NCBI GenBank assembly: GCA_020050685.1
Contig: JAGVKG010000025.1
Coordinates: 62,001-126,000 of the forward strand
Source of the DNA: Candidatus Obscuribacterales bacterium
GTDB lineage: Bacteria > Cyanobacteriota > Vampirovibrionia > Obscuribacterales > Obscuribacteraceae
Direction of reading: 5' to 3'
Length of the DNA stretch: 64,000 nucleotides
Numbering within the stretch: position 1 is the first letter of the stretch; every line of letters begins with the position of its first letter. The notes beneath the pieces are model-generated. The model had not been told where the DNA came from and ran no database searches. It saw nothing but the letters and a program-made list of their open reading frames with translations. Of the stretch, positions 37,201 to 44,575 are shown one piece after another. The position numbers were made by a program, and so were the translations under genes.

Positions 37201-40185
37201 AATGCTTCAGATCCTAGACCGAGATTAATCGTAAAGACATATGGTAACAAAGCACTAGAAGATGCTATTCGAAGTGATGCACGAACAGTGAGCCCTGATC
37301 ACAAGCTTGTGGTGCTAGACAACAGCGGACGCGATCATAATCCTAGCCTGAACGGCGACCTCAACCAAATGAAGGCGGCAATTGATCTTATCGCCCAAAA
37401 GCATCGCACTTCCTTAGATCAAGCCAGAGCCAAGTACATTCAAGATCATCCGACGGAAATCTCAGCACCCACTAGCAGTAGCGGCGATGGAACCTTTAGC
37501 TCAACTGGCGCAGTCAGGCGTCCAGATCGCATAAAAGAAGATAAGTTCCTTAGATGCTCATTGCAGGTGATACCGGGAGGTGAAGATGCACACCTCCAGA
37601 TTTCGTTTCACCGAAGCATCCAGGGACAAATGGACAAGAATAAGCCATCAAGAACGGCTTTAGTCAACAATACCCAGGAACAACTTGACCCGAAGGAAGC
37701 AGCAAGGAAGGCTTTAGTCGGGAACATCGAGCGCCTTATCGCCGATAAGCAGCTAAAATCAAGTTCGTTTGATAACGAAACATTTGATCTTATCGGTAAG
37801 AAAGAAATCCTCGCTGAAATTCAAGATACGTTGCTCGGTAACAATGGCATCAATGGTGGCATGCATTTTGCACCCGATAAGATACATGGCTTATGGGTCG
37901 AGCAATCGAGAAGCAAGTTGAGCAAACCAGGAGATGTCAAGGTTGACATCTACAGCGGCAAGGATGCTGCGACCATAAAACCGTTAATTGAAGCGGAAAT
38001 AGCCTCGCGAAAACTGGAGTCAAAGATAGGCTCTGATGCATATTATCGTGGTAAGCCAAAAGGCGACACTCCTGCTGAACCGAATGTAGTATCAATTTCT
38101 GGAACAGTAAAAGATATCGAAGAGTTCACTAGTTTTCTGAAATCTCAAGATGCATTATCAACTGCCGAACTAAATAAAGTACGCGAGCACCTCAATAAGA
38201 GTCAACAAAAGACAACTGCAAAGGACCAAATACAAGAAGTTGCTCAAGAAGTTGCTGATGACGAAGTCTTTAAGACAATTGTCGGTGTTCAATATAACAA
38301 TCCAATTGAATTCACTATCGGTGTGGACAGGCTGAGACCATGGTTCAACAGAGATGGTGTGCAAACTGATGCCGGAGGTGTGACGATTATCATCGGTGGC
38401 ACACCAAAGCAACAACTTGATATGGAACCAATTATCCATGCCACCGCTAACAAACACAATTTGAGGTTTATCGACAATGATGGCCGTTTCGCAGTCAAAC
38501 AAGCTGAAGCCATCGACAAAATCGTTGCTGATGCCGAAGAAATGGCTCGGACCCAAGGCTTAAAACCAGACGAAATCAAAGCTGCAGGCCAAGCCGCAGC
38601 AGAAAATGCTGCCAAAGCCATTGCCGAAGGAAAACCCAGCAGATTGTCGATACGGGTTAAGGCCGATGTGGCTTACAGCAAGGATCCGGACCAATTTGCT
38701 AGAAATATCCAGCGTGGAGAATCCCAGCTAAGACGTTTTGAAACAGAACTGCTTAATGATAATGGAATTTCAGGCGGTGGCGTCCACCAATATACACCGT
38801 ACCAATGTCTTGGTCGCATTCCCTCCAGAGGATTGAACGAAGGTGAGATTGCAGTTAGAGCAACTTGGCCAAAGGATGACCCAAGCATCACAACATTTGT
38901 CGACCTGTTGGACAAATACAATTGCAAACATGCTCTCAATGACACCAAGTCTGTCGCAAGTATCAGCGGACAAGTACGCGATATGCAATTGCTAGACGCG
39001 GCGATGGCCCATGAAGCTCCAGATCTGTATGTTCAAACTCTTCAAGCAACCGATATCGCGGGCTCCAAGGCTCAAGCGGCTGCAAAAGCGATTGAGAGAT
39101 TCGGCGGAACGTATCATAAGGCTCTTGAAAAAGTAAATGAAATAATAGACAAACACCCGGTAGGCTCAAAAGAGCGCAAAGAAGCCGATTGGGGACGTGA
39201 AGCGATTGAAGCTATTCGCAACCGTGCACCACTGTTTAGTGCCGAATTTGAACCAATGAAACAATGGAATGAGGCTTTGCGAACACCTGCAAACGATTCC
39301 CAATTCAAGATACCATTTGGCAAAGACTCTCACGCCGAGACCGCAGAACAAGCACTCCTTGATTCTGGTATCGCAAGCGAACTGGACAAGCTCGCCAATG
39401 AGCCTGTTTTGATCATTGGCAAAGAAGATGCATCTGCTGCATTGGAGATCCTCAATCGCGAGCCACACGCCAAAGAGAGCATTCGCCATGGTCTCGAAGA
39501 AGTTCGGGAGCGAATTCCATTGGTAAAACAGGTGCAGGCGCAACTGGATGCTATTGGTCCAGAAGAACTTGAGAAATCACTCAACCGATTTGCTGCCACC
39601 ACCGATGCAAATGGAAACGAAACATTTAGTCTTGAAATTGCTACTGACACGCCGGAAGGAAGCAAACTGCTCAGCGATGTCCTCGACATATGCCAGAAGT
39701 CGAAAGACGCTATTGAACTTGGTAACGCGTATCATGCTAATTCCGACATATCCGTGAATGGAAACAACACCATTGTCACCGTCAGCGGCGATACCAAAGC
39801 AAGACAATTTATCGCTCATGAATTGCTCAAGAGTGTTGAAGTTGAAAAACATATGCAGAAGTCGTCAGCTCCAGTTGTTCAATTCGAGCATCTTAATCCG
39901 AGCGAATTTGCAAGCGACGTCAACGCATTCAAACAGCAAGAATTCTCAATTCCAAGTAGCGACGCGGCAATGACAGGCAAGATCACTGGCTTATTACGTT
40001 CAGCCGGTCTCCAAGATTACGTTGACTTCGAGCCAGTTGCCGAGGGCATTAAGTTGACCGGACAACGTGACGGCAAGAATTTCGCCGCCCTGAATGCACT
40101 CAACGCTGAAGCCGATCTCGTAACATATATTAGACAACAAATTGAATCAAAGAACAGCGGTGCACCAAACCCGGGAAACCCGTAG
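34246..40185 (+). CDS. Giant LysM-containing repeat protein (zero-frame product)
   Basis: A 1979-aa protein with no obvious signal peptide. A LysM domain lies near residues 83-135 (VEIKKGDSIWNAAQAKYG), suggesting glycan or peptidoglycan binding. A Pro/Thr-rich linker of PAQTAP repeats follows (34744-35050), then a hydrophobic Gly/Ala-rich section (about residues 430-650). Seven exact GDANTPPA units begin at residue 660. The second half contains a tandem pair around AAVLEWRQP and GAMREWLESP. It also has several related alpha/beta modules marked by NNGINGG/NDNGISGG and VSISGTVKD/ASISGQVRD. No enzyme is recognised. The frame ends 3 nt after a GGGAAAC heptamer, and a -1 frame continues for 381 codons. 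Confidence 0.85.
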   Translation: MSSNLSDNNNLPELLPGSTSDLSISYERKPKSLGESTYSEIEAQQKAALQKAQDASQQGNKPDSAKESGTVKPRSFGNSELVEIKKGDSIWNAAQAKYGPNIPLAAIYEANRMTPRKIEIVNGKRLITPPVYEPGQYILPDERLVEQLTKAFWARMNSNAPAGDSAESKPAQTAPISDSTEKTPAPVGDSSGKTPAQTAPASDSTDKTPAQTAPTGDASGKTPAQTTPADTSTKNPSEKIPPVSSDTSGKTQPSDKTGDTTQCPPAPSDKQTPKMPDGRPLDPEVKQAMQDRYAQLKGEFDKAKTGFEKEHKQEGLLGMASDFIHNVLGTHKEDENPFASLWSHIVNRKDGSEDIKKCMQEQVTLLSQMKDAVDKNDLEKFSEIHKNKLLTGGRDGVGKEFKYTNANKVHVKAKEDAKHFSGSQENTVHGLTDLGTATTSLIAAGLILRKNPATGMQLLMRAAPIGMGVGAVARPTFTHLVDAPLNDIGQGKFCFGQYASLGRDVGTGVVVGGLAPATDILGGMATKKVAETIAPGLAVKAGLTLNNGVAPFEREILGERLITPNKIDWKDWSPWKSGTLLGSTKDQWTYKFLGAASKYGVAGGAFSGADTTIRSVTDGRVPSVAEVATSTVLGAATGTALGLRFDPLAAAVHPPVNNPGDANTPPAGDANTPPAGDANTPPAGDANTPPAGDANTPPAGDANTPPAGDANTPPAGNDNSKAIPPELTAVRDHIQHVGKQSISELKPGVNSKGEAGFFIDGNDRAIRYFKHYLPEGYEIEKAGTKTPDGLFDIYFVKKNSSAQPEASIENSTKQSLVGDTQRSLIDDSPADTVADSGDAPIVTDSSTIGKNDGSLAPQVKPFENVAQYVGDNLSDQVGCSRHEIDPKRLDTVRSTLAASLSKNPNVKGAPPEAAVDAAVLEWRQPRSMDPNRTEVLQKSLTTDLQKKLGRTPTDIEVDGAMREWLESPGMKSLIEGGHVLLNVTDNASDPRPRLIVKTYGNKALEDAIRSDARTVSPDHKLVVLDNSGRDHNPSLNGDLNQMKAAIDLIAQKHRTSLDQARAKYIQDHPTEISAPTSSSGDGTFSSTGAVRRPDRIKEDKFLRCSLQVIPGGEDAHLQISFHRSIQGQMDKNKPSRTALVNNTQEQLDPKEAARKALVGNIERLIADKQLKSSSFDNETFDLIGKKEILAEIQDTLLGNNGINGGMHFAPDKIHGLWVEQSRSKLSKPGDVKVDIYSGKDAATIKPLIEAEIASRKLESKIGSDAYYRGKPKGDTPAEPNVVSISGTVKDIEEFTSFLKSQDALSTAELNKVREHLNKSQQKTTAKDQIQEVAQEVADDEVFKTIVGVQYNNPIEFTIGVDRLRPWFNRDGVQTDAGGVTIIIGGTPKQQLDMEPIIHATANKHNLRFIDNDGRFAVKQAEAIDKIVADAEEMARTQGLKPDEIKAAGQAAAENAAKAIAEGKPSRLSIRVKADVAYSKDPDQFARNIQRGESQLRRFETELLNDNGISGGGVHQYTPYQCLGRIPSRGLNEGEIAVRATWPKDDPSITTFVDLLDKYNCKHALNDTKSVASISGQVRDMQLLDAAMAHEAPDLYVQTLQATDIAGSKAQAAAKAIERFGGTYHKALEKVNEIIDKHPVGSKERKEADWGREAIEAIRNRAPLFSAEFEPMKQWNEALRTPANDSQFKIPFGKDSHAETAEQALLDSGIASELDKLANEPVLIIGKEDASAALEILNREPHAKESIRHGLEEVRERIPLVKQVQAQLDAIGPEELEKSLNRFAATTDANGNETFSLEIATDTPEGSKLLSDVLDICQKSKDAIELGNAYHANSDISVNGNNTIVTVSGDTKARQFIAHELLKSVEVEKHMQKSSAPVVQFEHLNPSEFASDVNAFKQQEFSIPSSDAAMTGKITGLLRSAGLQDYVDFEPVAEGIKLTGQRDGKNFAALNALNAEADLVTYIRQQIESKNSGAPNPGNP
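36223..36390 (+). repeat. Seven tandem 24-bp repeats encoding GDANTPPA
   Basis: Seven uninterrupted 24-bp units within the giant LysM gene, differing only at silent positions (GAT/GAC, GCT/GCC). The near-identity in DNA suggests recent expansion and length variability between strains. An antisense reading frame through them is a by-product of the repeat. Confidence 0.95.
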
Positions 40186-40227
40186 GGCAACCGAATAGTT
40201 CATCAGCTGCCGCTGAACGAGCAGCTG
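40173..40227 (+). promoter_or_regulatory. Candidate -1 ribosomal frameshift site with pseudoknot potential
   Basis: G GGA AAC (40173-40179) is a canonical X XXY YYZ slippery heptamer in exact phase with the giant gene, one codon before its TAG stop (40183-40185). Arms GTTCA (40198-40202)/TGAAC (40214-40218) and CAGCTGC (40204-40210)/GCAGCTG (40221-40227) interleave in the order needed for an H-type pseudoknot. The 18-nt spacer is longer than the usual 5-9. The -1 frame is open only from 40146, so the signal falls in the sole 40-nt overlap. Confidence 0.5.
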
Positions 40228-41324
40228 GAAGTGACATTGAAATTTCGGAAGCTGGTAGTTACACTCGCAGTACAGAACGCATTGGGCAATTTGAAAAAAT
40301 AGGCCATGGAGACGAAAATGGATTTTTCATTCCGTGCATTGATCCCGCCCTGCAAACAAGGATCGAAACCAAGCTCAAATCCAAAAATGCAACTCTCGGC
40401 AGAAAAGGCTTAGAGACATTTGAATTCGGACCAATGGTTGATGCGGACGAAACAACCGTACTTGGCATAGGTGTCTTTGGCAATGACAAAACTCTTGCTC
40501 AGGTGGCGAAGGATATTTATAGCAGCAAAACACTGCAAAAGGATTTACAAGAACAGATTGCTCTAAATGAAAGATCCGCGGCTTCGGGTCTTTTGCCAGC
40601 AGAAAAACACGAAATCGAGTTGAAACTCAACACTCTTGACGAAGAGAGCCATAAGCCAAGTACACCGAACATCACATCAAACGATATCATTTACGGCAGA
40701 ACTCCTCGCTCACCATTACCTTTTCTTGGATCGATAGAATGGCCGGATTCGCAAGCAATCAGGCTGTTCGAGAAGGCTGGTCTTGTAGAGTGCATTCAAA
40801 TCAAAGGACAGAAAGAACCAGCTCTTATGTTCAATTCAAGCGGTGACAAAGAAATTAGCAAGCTTTTGAGCCAGCATATCAAAGAAGCACGTAAAAACAC
40901 AGACAAAACGTTTGAAGTATACCGGAAAGAAAATTTAACCATCGTCAAAGCTCCATACGAAAAACTGAATGAGTTCATGACTGGTGTAAGTGAGGACTTG
41001 TCGATCACAAGTGCACTGCACCGCATCGTTACTGAAAGACTCGAGATTGAAAATAGAACGTTCAACGCTACCCGGACGCCAGATCGAGATATTCAAATCA
41101 ATATCCCTAATGATAGAGACATGGGTAGATCCATGGATCTATCAATGGATAGATCTACTGATAGATCTATGGGTAGAGATATAAATACGTCTGTTGACAG
41201 AGATATGAACAAAGACATGGACAGAGACATGGGCAGAAACATGGACGAACATATGGACAGAGACATAGACGAAGATATGGACAGATATATGGATAGTGAT
41301 GACGATTTGGAATTAGAATACTAA
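40179..41324 (+). CDS. -1-frame C-terminal extension of the giant LysM protein
   Basis: An open frame of 381 codons continuing the giant gene in the -1 frame. From the heptamer it reads CCC GTA GGG CAA onward without a stop. It has no convincing ribosome binding site or start until ATG 40434, about 85 codons in, so it looks like part of the upstream gene rather than a separate one. The sequence is coding-like, with helical segments (KEISKLLSQHIKEA) followed by an acidic/Met/Arg tail of 16 four-residue repeats. Full product after a shift would be about 2359 aa. Alternatives are a single-base error in the sequence or a genuine disrupting mutation. Confidence 0.7.
   Translation, partial: PVGQPNSSSAAAERAAGSDIEISEAGSYTRSTERIGQFEKIGHGDENGFFIPCIDPALQTRIETKLKSKNATLGRKGLETFEFGPMVDADETTVLGIGVFGNDKTLAQVAKDIYSSKTLQKDLQEQIALNERSAASGLLPAEKHEIELKLNTLDEESHKPSTPNITSNDIIYGRTPRSPLPFLGSIEWPDSQAIRLFEKAGLVECIQIKGQKEPALMFNSSGDKEISKLLSQHIKEARKNTDKTFEVYRKENLTIVKAPYEKLNEFMTGVSEDLSITSALHRIVTERLEIENRTFNATRTPDRDIQINIPNDRDMGRSMDLSMDRSTDRSMGRDINTSVDRDMNKDMDRDMGRNMDEHMDRDIDEDMDRYMDSDDDLELEY
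41112..41303 (+). repeat. Sixteen degenerate 12-bp repeats encoding [D/G]R[D/S]M
   Basis: Sixteen consecutive 12-nt units based on GAYAGAGAYATG encode tetrapeptides such as DRDM, GRSM and DEDM at the C-terminus of the -1-frame extension, ending in an acidic DDDLELEY. The periodicity ties the region to coding in that frame. Confidence 0.85.
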
Positions 41325-41365
41325 GGTCACTATAGAAATCTAGGGAAGCAATCTCATTATCTTCT

Positions 41366-42607
41366 TTACAGCAGTTGCTGGAGGCGTGCGCTGTTTTTGT
41401 TAGCGCATTCGACAATCTTGTCGGCGATTTCATTGTCAAAATCCGTTTGTTTCAAAAGAGCTCGCTCTTCCGCAATGGCTTTTGGTAGATCGTTTGCGAA
41501 TTTCTGTAGCGTTTTCTTGACGGACGGAAAGGATAGTTCGCATTGGCGGGAAAAATCTTCCCAGTCAGCAATACGTACATCGGCAAACAAGTATTTATCG
41601 CCGACTTTCATGGACATATCCTGTGTGAGTTCGGAATATGCTTGCGTGCAAAGCAAGTCATAAAACGGTGCAAGACGCACATTGCCACCAGGATGATGAA
41701 GGTAAGCAAAGTTTTTGGCATGAGCATCTGCGTTACCAATCAAGAAATTGAAAACATTGGCTTGCATCAGGTAATTACGATCGACTACTGGAATACTGGA
41801 TTTGAGGAGCAAGTCAAAACATTGCTTCAAGCTTGGTCCACCAAAGCGTTGATACTTCTCGCGCGCACTCAAGGCTTGGGTGAAATCCTCTTGGTGGATG
41901 CGAGCAATTCTATTTTTGTCATCAAACTTTCTATCGTATCGCTCAACTAACAAATACATTTGGTCTTCAGCACGACGCATTTCCACGTGAGGCGTTGGCA
42001 GACCAATACGCTTTGCCGTGCGGAGGCAAAGATATTCGTTTTGCACAGTGCCTTGATAGTTTCTGATTGAGGGTTTCAAGATGTGCGTGGTCGGTGTGCC
42101 GTGTGCCGGCAAACAAACCTTTTTATCTACAACACATACAGCGGCTTTTTCTTGCACGCCGGCCAGAGACAATCTCAATCCATGCAAATCGAGAAACAAT
42201 GGTTTTTCCGGTAATTCGCGAATATGTTTGGCTAGCGATTTGTCCGAAAGTGGTTCGATTTCAATATGATGCGACGAGTCCGCTTCCACAGGCTCATCTG
42301 GTGCATGAAAGGAAATTGCCCCAGCACAATCGTGGCCAATCACGCTCAAGAGGCTAAACGTGTTATTTGGATTAGCATCAAACTTAAGCGCAATTGCTTT
42401 GCGTGCTTCCGTGCTTTCCGGCAGTAGTCCACCAAAATATACTTCGCACGGAACGTTACCATAACGCTCCTGTGTCAAAGGCATACTGAGAGAAATGGCT
42501 TGTTTAGCTTCTGGCAAATAAGTAAACTTCAGCTTGCCATCACGTGTTTGCTCAAGCGTGCCCACGGGCAATCCATGCAGGCGCACGGAAAGAACTTTTT
42601 GTTTCAT
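41366..42607 (-). CDS. hipA: HipA-family serine/threonine kinase toxin
   Basis: A 413-aa kinase toxin; characterised HipA proteins phosphorylate glutamyl-tRNA synthetase and induce persistence. The N-terminal subdomain (VSVRLHGLPVGTLEQ; GGLLPES) and SVIGHDCAGAISF are typical. LSLAGVQEKAA marks the nucleotide loop, followed by HILKPSI. The catalytic NADAHAKNFAYL contains the Asp and Asn, and APFYDLL holds the metal-binding Asp. All key residues are present. Its start overlaps the hipB stop by 4 bp. The neighbouring palindromes indicate autoregulation. Confidence 0.95.
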   Translation of the reverse strand: MKQKVLSVRLHGLPVGTLEQTRDGKLKFTYLPEAKQAISLSMPLTQERYGNVPCEVYFGGLLPESTEARKAIALKFDANPNNTFSLLSVIGHDCAGAISFHAPDEPVEADSSHHIEIEPLSDKSLAKHIRELPEKPLFLDLHGLRLSLAGVQEKAAVCVVDKKVCLPAHGTPTTHILKPSIRNYQGTVQNEYLCLRTAKRIGLPTPHVEMRRAEDQMYLLVERYDRKFDDKNRIARIHQEDFTQALSAREKYQRFGGPSLKQCFDLLLKSSIPVVDRNYLMQANVFNFLIGNADAHAKNFAYLHHPGGNVRLAPFYDLLCTQAYSELTQDMSMKVGDKYLFADVRIADWEDFSRQCELSFPSVKKTLQKFANDLPKAIAEERALLKQTDFDNEIADKIVECANKNSARLQQLL

Positions 42608-42909
42608 TTCCGCGCTCCTTTGATTGCACCCTTATTTTTTTTCGGTTTCTCGTCGGACTCTTGATCAGATTGCTCATCGGCAATTTCTTCTGATTCGATA
42701 TGAGATCCTTGCGCTTCGATTTTCACACCAAGCATCATTGCTACGCGCAATGCCTTGCCCAACTCGCAGGTCGGTTTGCCACGTTCGAGATCAACAATGA
42801 AGCGCAGGCCAACACCACTGGCGCCAGCAACGTCGCTTTGGGTCAGACCCAACGATTTGCGAGCCTTCTTGATGATTCCGCCAAATTCCTCAGCAGCACT
42901 GATTTGCAT
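42604..42909 (-). CDS. hipB: HipB-family antitoxin (XRE helix-turn-helix)
   Basis: A 101-aa DNA-binding antitoxin. The XRE helix-turn-helix is GLTQSDVAGASGVGLRFIVDLERGKPT, in pieces, the standard HipB pattern. A Lys/Glu/Asp-rich disordered tail follows (SDEKPKKNKG). ATG 42909 has a GGTGA ribosome binding site; a TTG at 42921 is an alternative. The first palindromic operator starts 17 bp upstream. Confidence 0.93.
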   Translation of the reverse strand: MQISAAEEFGGIIKKARKSLGLTQSDVAGASGVGLRFIVDLERGKPTCELGKALRVAMMLGVKIEAQGSHIESEEIADEQSDQESDEKPKKNKGAIKGARK

Positions 42910-42925
42910 GATTTTCACCAAAATG

Positions 42926-43037
42926 TTACCGTACGGTAAAGTTTATCACAATTTGAGCCATACTGACTATAATTTTCCCGTTCGGTAAAATTATTATCCG
43001 GATCGCTTAAAATTTAATAGAATTTCCCGTACGGTAA
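42926..43037 (-). promoter_or_regulatory. Three evenly spaced hipBA operators
   Basis: Palindromes TTACCGTACGGTAA (42926-42939), TTCCCGTTCGGTAA (42975-42988) and TTCCCGTACGGTAA (43024-43037) lie upstream of hipB with start-to-start spacing of exactly 49 bp. HipB dimers recognise such palindromes in known systems; the identical spacing suggests cooperative or looping binding. Confidence 0.8.
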
Positions 43038-43044
43038 AATCAGC

Positions 43045-44415
43045 TTAAGGCTTTTGCCCACCAATTGGGCGAACATCCCCAACCGTCAGGCCCGTACGAG
43101 TAAAATACTTGGTCGCGACGCGCTGAATGTCGGCGGCTTTCACATTCATATATAAAGGAATGTCCTTGACCAATAAATCAGGATTGCCAAAAAAGGCTGT
43201 GTATTGAGCAAGCAACTGAGCGCGGTGCAAAGAAAGCTGAATATTCTCCTCGTCGCTACCGTCGCTTTTACTGGCAAAGACGTCATGCAAAATTTGGTTC
43301 TTGGCCTTTTGCAATTCATGCGCCGATACCGGTTTGGTTTTGAGCTTTTGCAATTCAGCAAAGACAAGCTCACGCACTTGAGCCTGAGTATGCCCAGGCT
43401 TATAGATCACGAGAAAGGAAAAATCCGATGGACCGAACGCATCATCATATTCGGCATTGATTTCGACTGCCACCTTGCTGCCTTTCACAAGTCGTTGATA
43501 AAGGCGAGACGAATCACCGGCAATCAAAATTTGCTCAAGCACGCGCAAAGCATAATAGTCACGGTCACGCTTGGCTGGTACCTTCCAGGAAAGGAGAAGC
43601 AGCGGCAACTGGGCGTGCTTATCCTTATATATAAAGTACTTGCCTTTAGCCTGCATTGGCTCTTTCGTATTCGGCAATGGTGGCTGGGATTGGCGGGCGA
43701 TTGTGCCAAAGTATTTTTCAACCAAAGGTCTCATCTTTGCTGCATCCACGTCGCCAACAATGGCTAAAACAGCATTGTTTGGTTCGTAATAAGTACGAAA
43801 GAATTTTTGTACATCGTAAATAGAAGAAGATTCCAGATCAGAGAATGTGCCAATGATATTGTGCGAGTTTACCCAATTATCAAACATCACTTCGCGCAAT
43901 TTTAGTTCCGCCGGAATATAAGGTTGATTATCATAGCTTTCGCGCTTTTCTTCCTTAACCGTTTCCAATTGATTTTGAAAGTTCTCTTCCGTCACTTTTA
44001 ACGAACGCATGCGATCGGATTCCAGCCACAGCGCCAGTTCAATTTCGTTGCTCGGCAAAGTCTCGTAGTAAATTGTGAAGTCTTCATGCGTTTCGGCGTT
44101 GCAGTCGCCACCGGCTTTCTCAATATATTTGAAGTGTTCTGATTTACCAACATTTTCCGAGCCTTCAAACATCATATGCTCAAACAAATGCGCAAATCCC
44201 GATTTGCCTTTCAGCTCATTACGAGAACCAACCTTATAAACAAGCGCAAGCGAAGCAATTGGAGCTGAGTGATCTTCGGATACAACAACACGCAATCCAT
44301 TAGGTAAAGTGAAATCAGAAGTAATTGGGATCTGCGGTAAAGAAATCACCGCTATTGCCGCAACTTGAATACTTAAGAGCAGAGACAGTACAAATGCAAG
44401 AATTTTATAAATCAC
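43045..44415 (-). CDS. M16-family zinc peptidase, copy C
   Basis: A 456-aa exported metallopeptidase of the M16 (pitrilysin/processing peptidase-like) family. A signal peptide (about residues 1-23) is followed by the inverted zinc motif HLFEH in GFAHLFEHMMFEGS and the third ligand Glu region about 75 residues later (ETVKEEKRESYDNQP). A second, inactive M16 half follows. It starts with GTG at 44415, preceded by AGGTAAA. Compared with copy A (46091-47539) it shares long identical stretches, so it is a paralog. It has its own regulatory region with perfect palindromes. Likely substrates are peptides in the periplasm. Confidence 0.9.
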   Translation of the reverse strand: MIYKILAFVLSLLLSIQVAAIAVISLPQIPITSDFTLPNGLRVVVSEDHSAPIASLALVYKVGSRNELKGKSGFAHLFEHMMFEGSENVGKSEHFKYIEKAGGDCNAETHEDFTIYYETLPSNEIELALWLESDRMRSLKVTEENFQNQLETVKEEKRESYDNQPYIPAELKLREVMFDNWVNSHNIIGTFSDLESSSIYDVQKFFRTYYEPNNAVLAIVGDVDAAKMRPLVEKYFGTIARQSQPPLPNTKEPMQAKGKYFIYKDKHAQLPLLLLSWKVPAKRDRDYYALRVLEQILIAGDSSRLYQRLVKGSKVAVEINAEYDDAFGPSDFSFLVIYKPGHTQAQVRELVFAELQKLKTKPVSAHELQKAKNQILHDVFASKSDGSDEENIQLSLHRAQLLAQYTAFFGNPDLLVKDIPLYMNVKAADIQRVATKYFTRTGLTVGDVRPIGGQKP

Positions 44416-44448
44416 TTTACCTGGCCCTCGAGGGGGATCTTTTTCGGT

Positions 44449-44508
44449 GATAACCTATAGGTTATCATTTATAACTTATACGCCGTCATTGATAACCTAT
44501 AGGTTATC
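44449..44508 (-). promoter_or_regulatory. Twin perfect 18-bp palindromes upstream of M16 copy C
   Basis: GATAACCTATAGGTTATC occurs identically at 44449-44466 and 44491-44508, 42 bp apart (four helical turns). A degenerate copy with 12 of 18 matches sits exactly midway (44470-44487), over a TATAAG/TATAAA stretch that resembles a -10 region. This looks like a cooperative operator over the promoter of the M16 gene. Confidence 0.75.
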
Positions 44509-44510
44509 AG

Positions 44511-44543
44511 AACGCGGAGACCCCACAAAGGAACCTCCGCGTT
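44511..44543. terminator. Hairpin with T-run, orientation unclear
   Basis: AACGCGGAG/CTCCGCGTT 9-bp stem with a 15-nt loop; the T-run (44542-44546) follows on the plus strand, while both neighbouring genes are on the minus strand. It may end minus-strand transcripts from 44576 inefficiently or stop antisense transcription. Confidence 0.5.
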
Positions 44544-44575
44544 TTTGAATTTGAACTATGGATTCACCTTATTAG

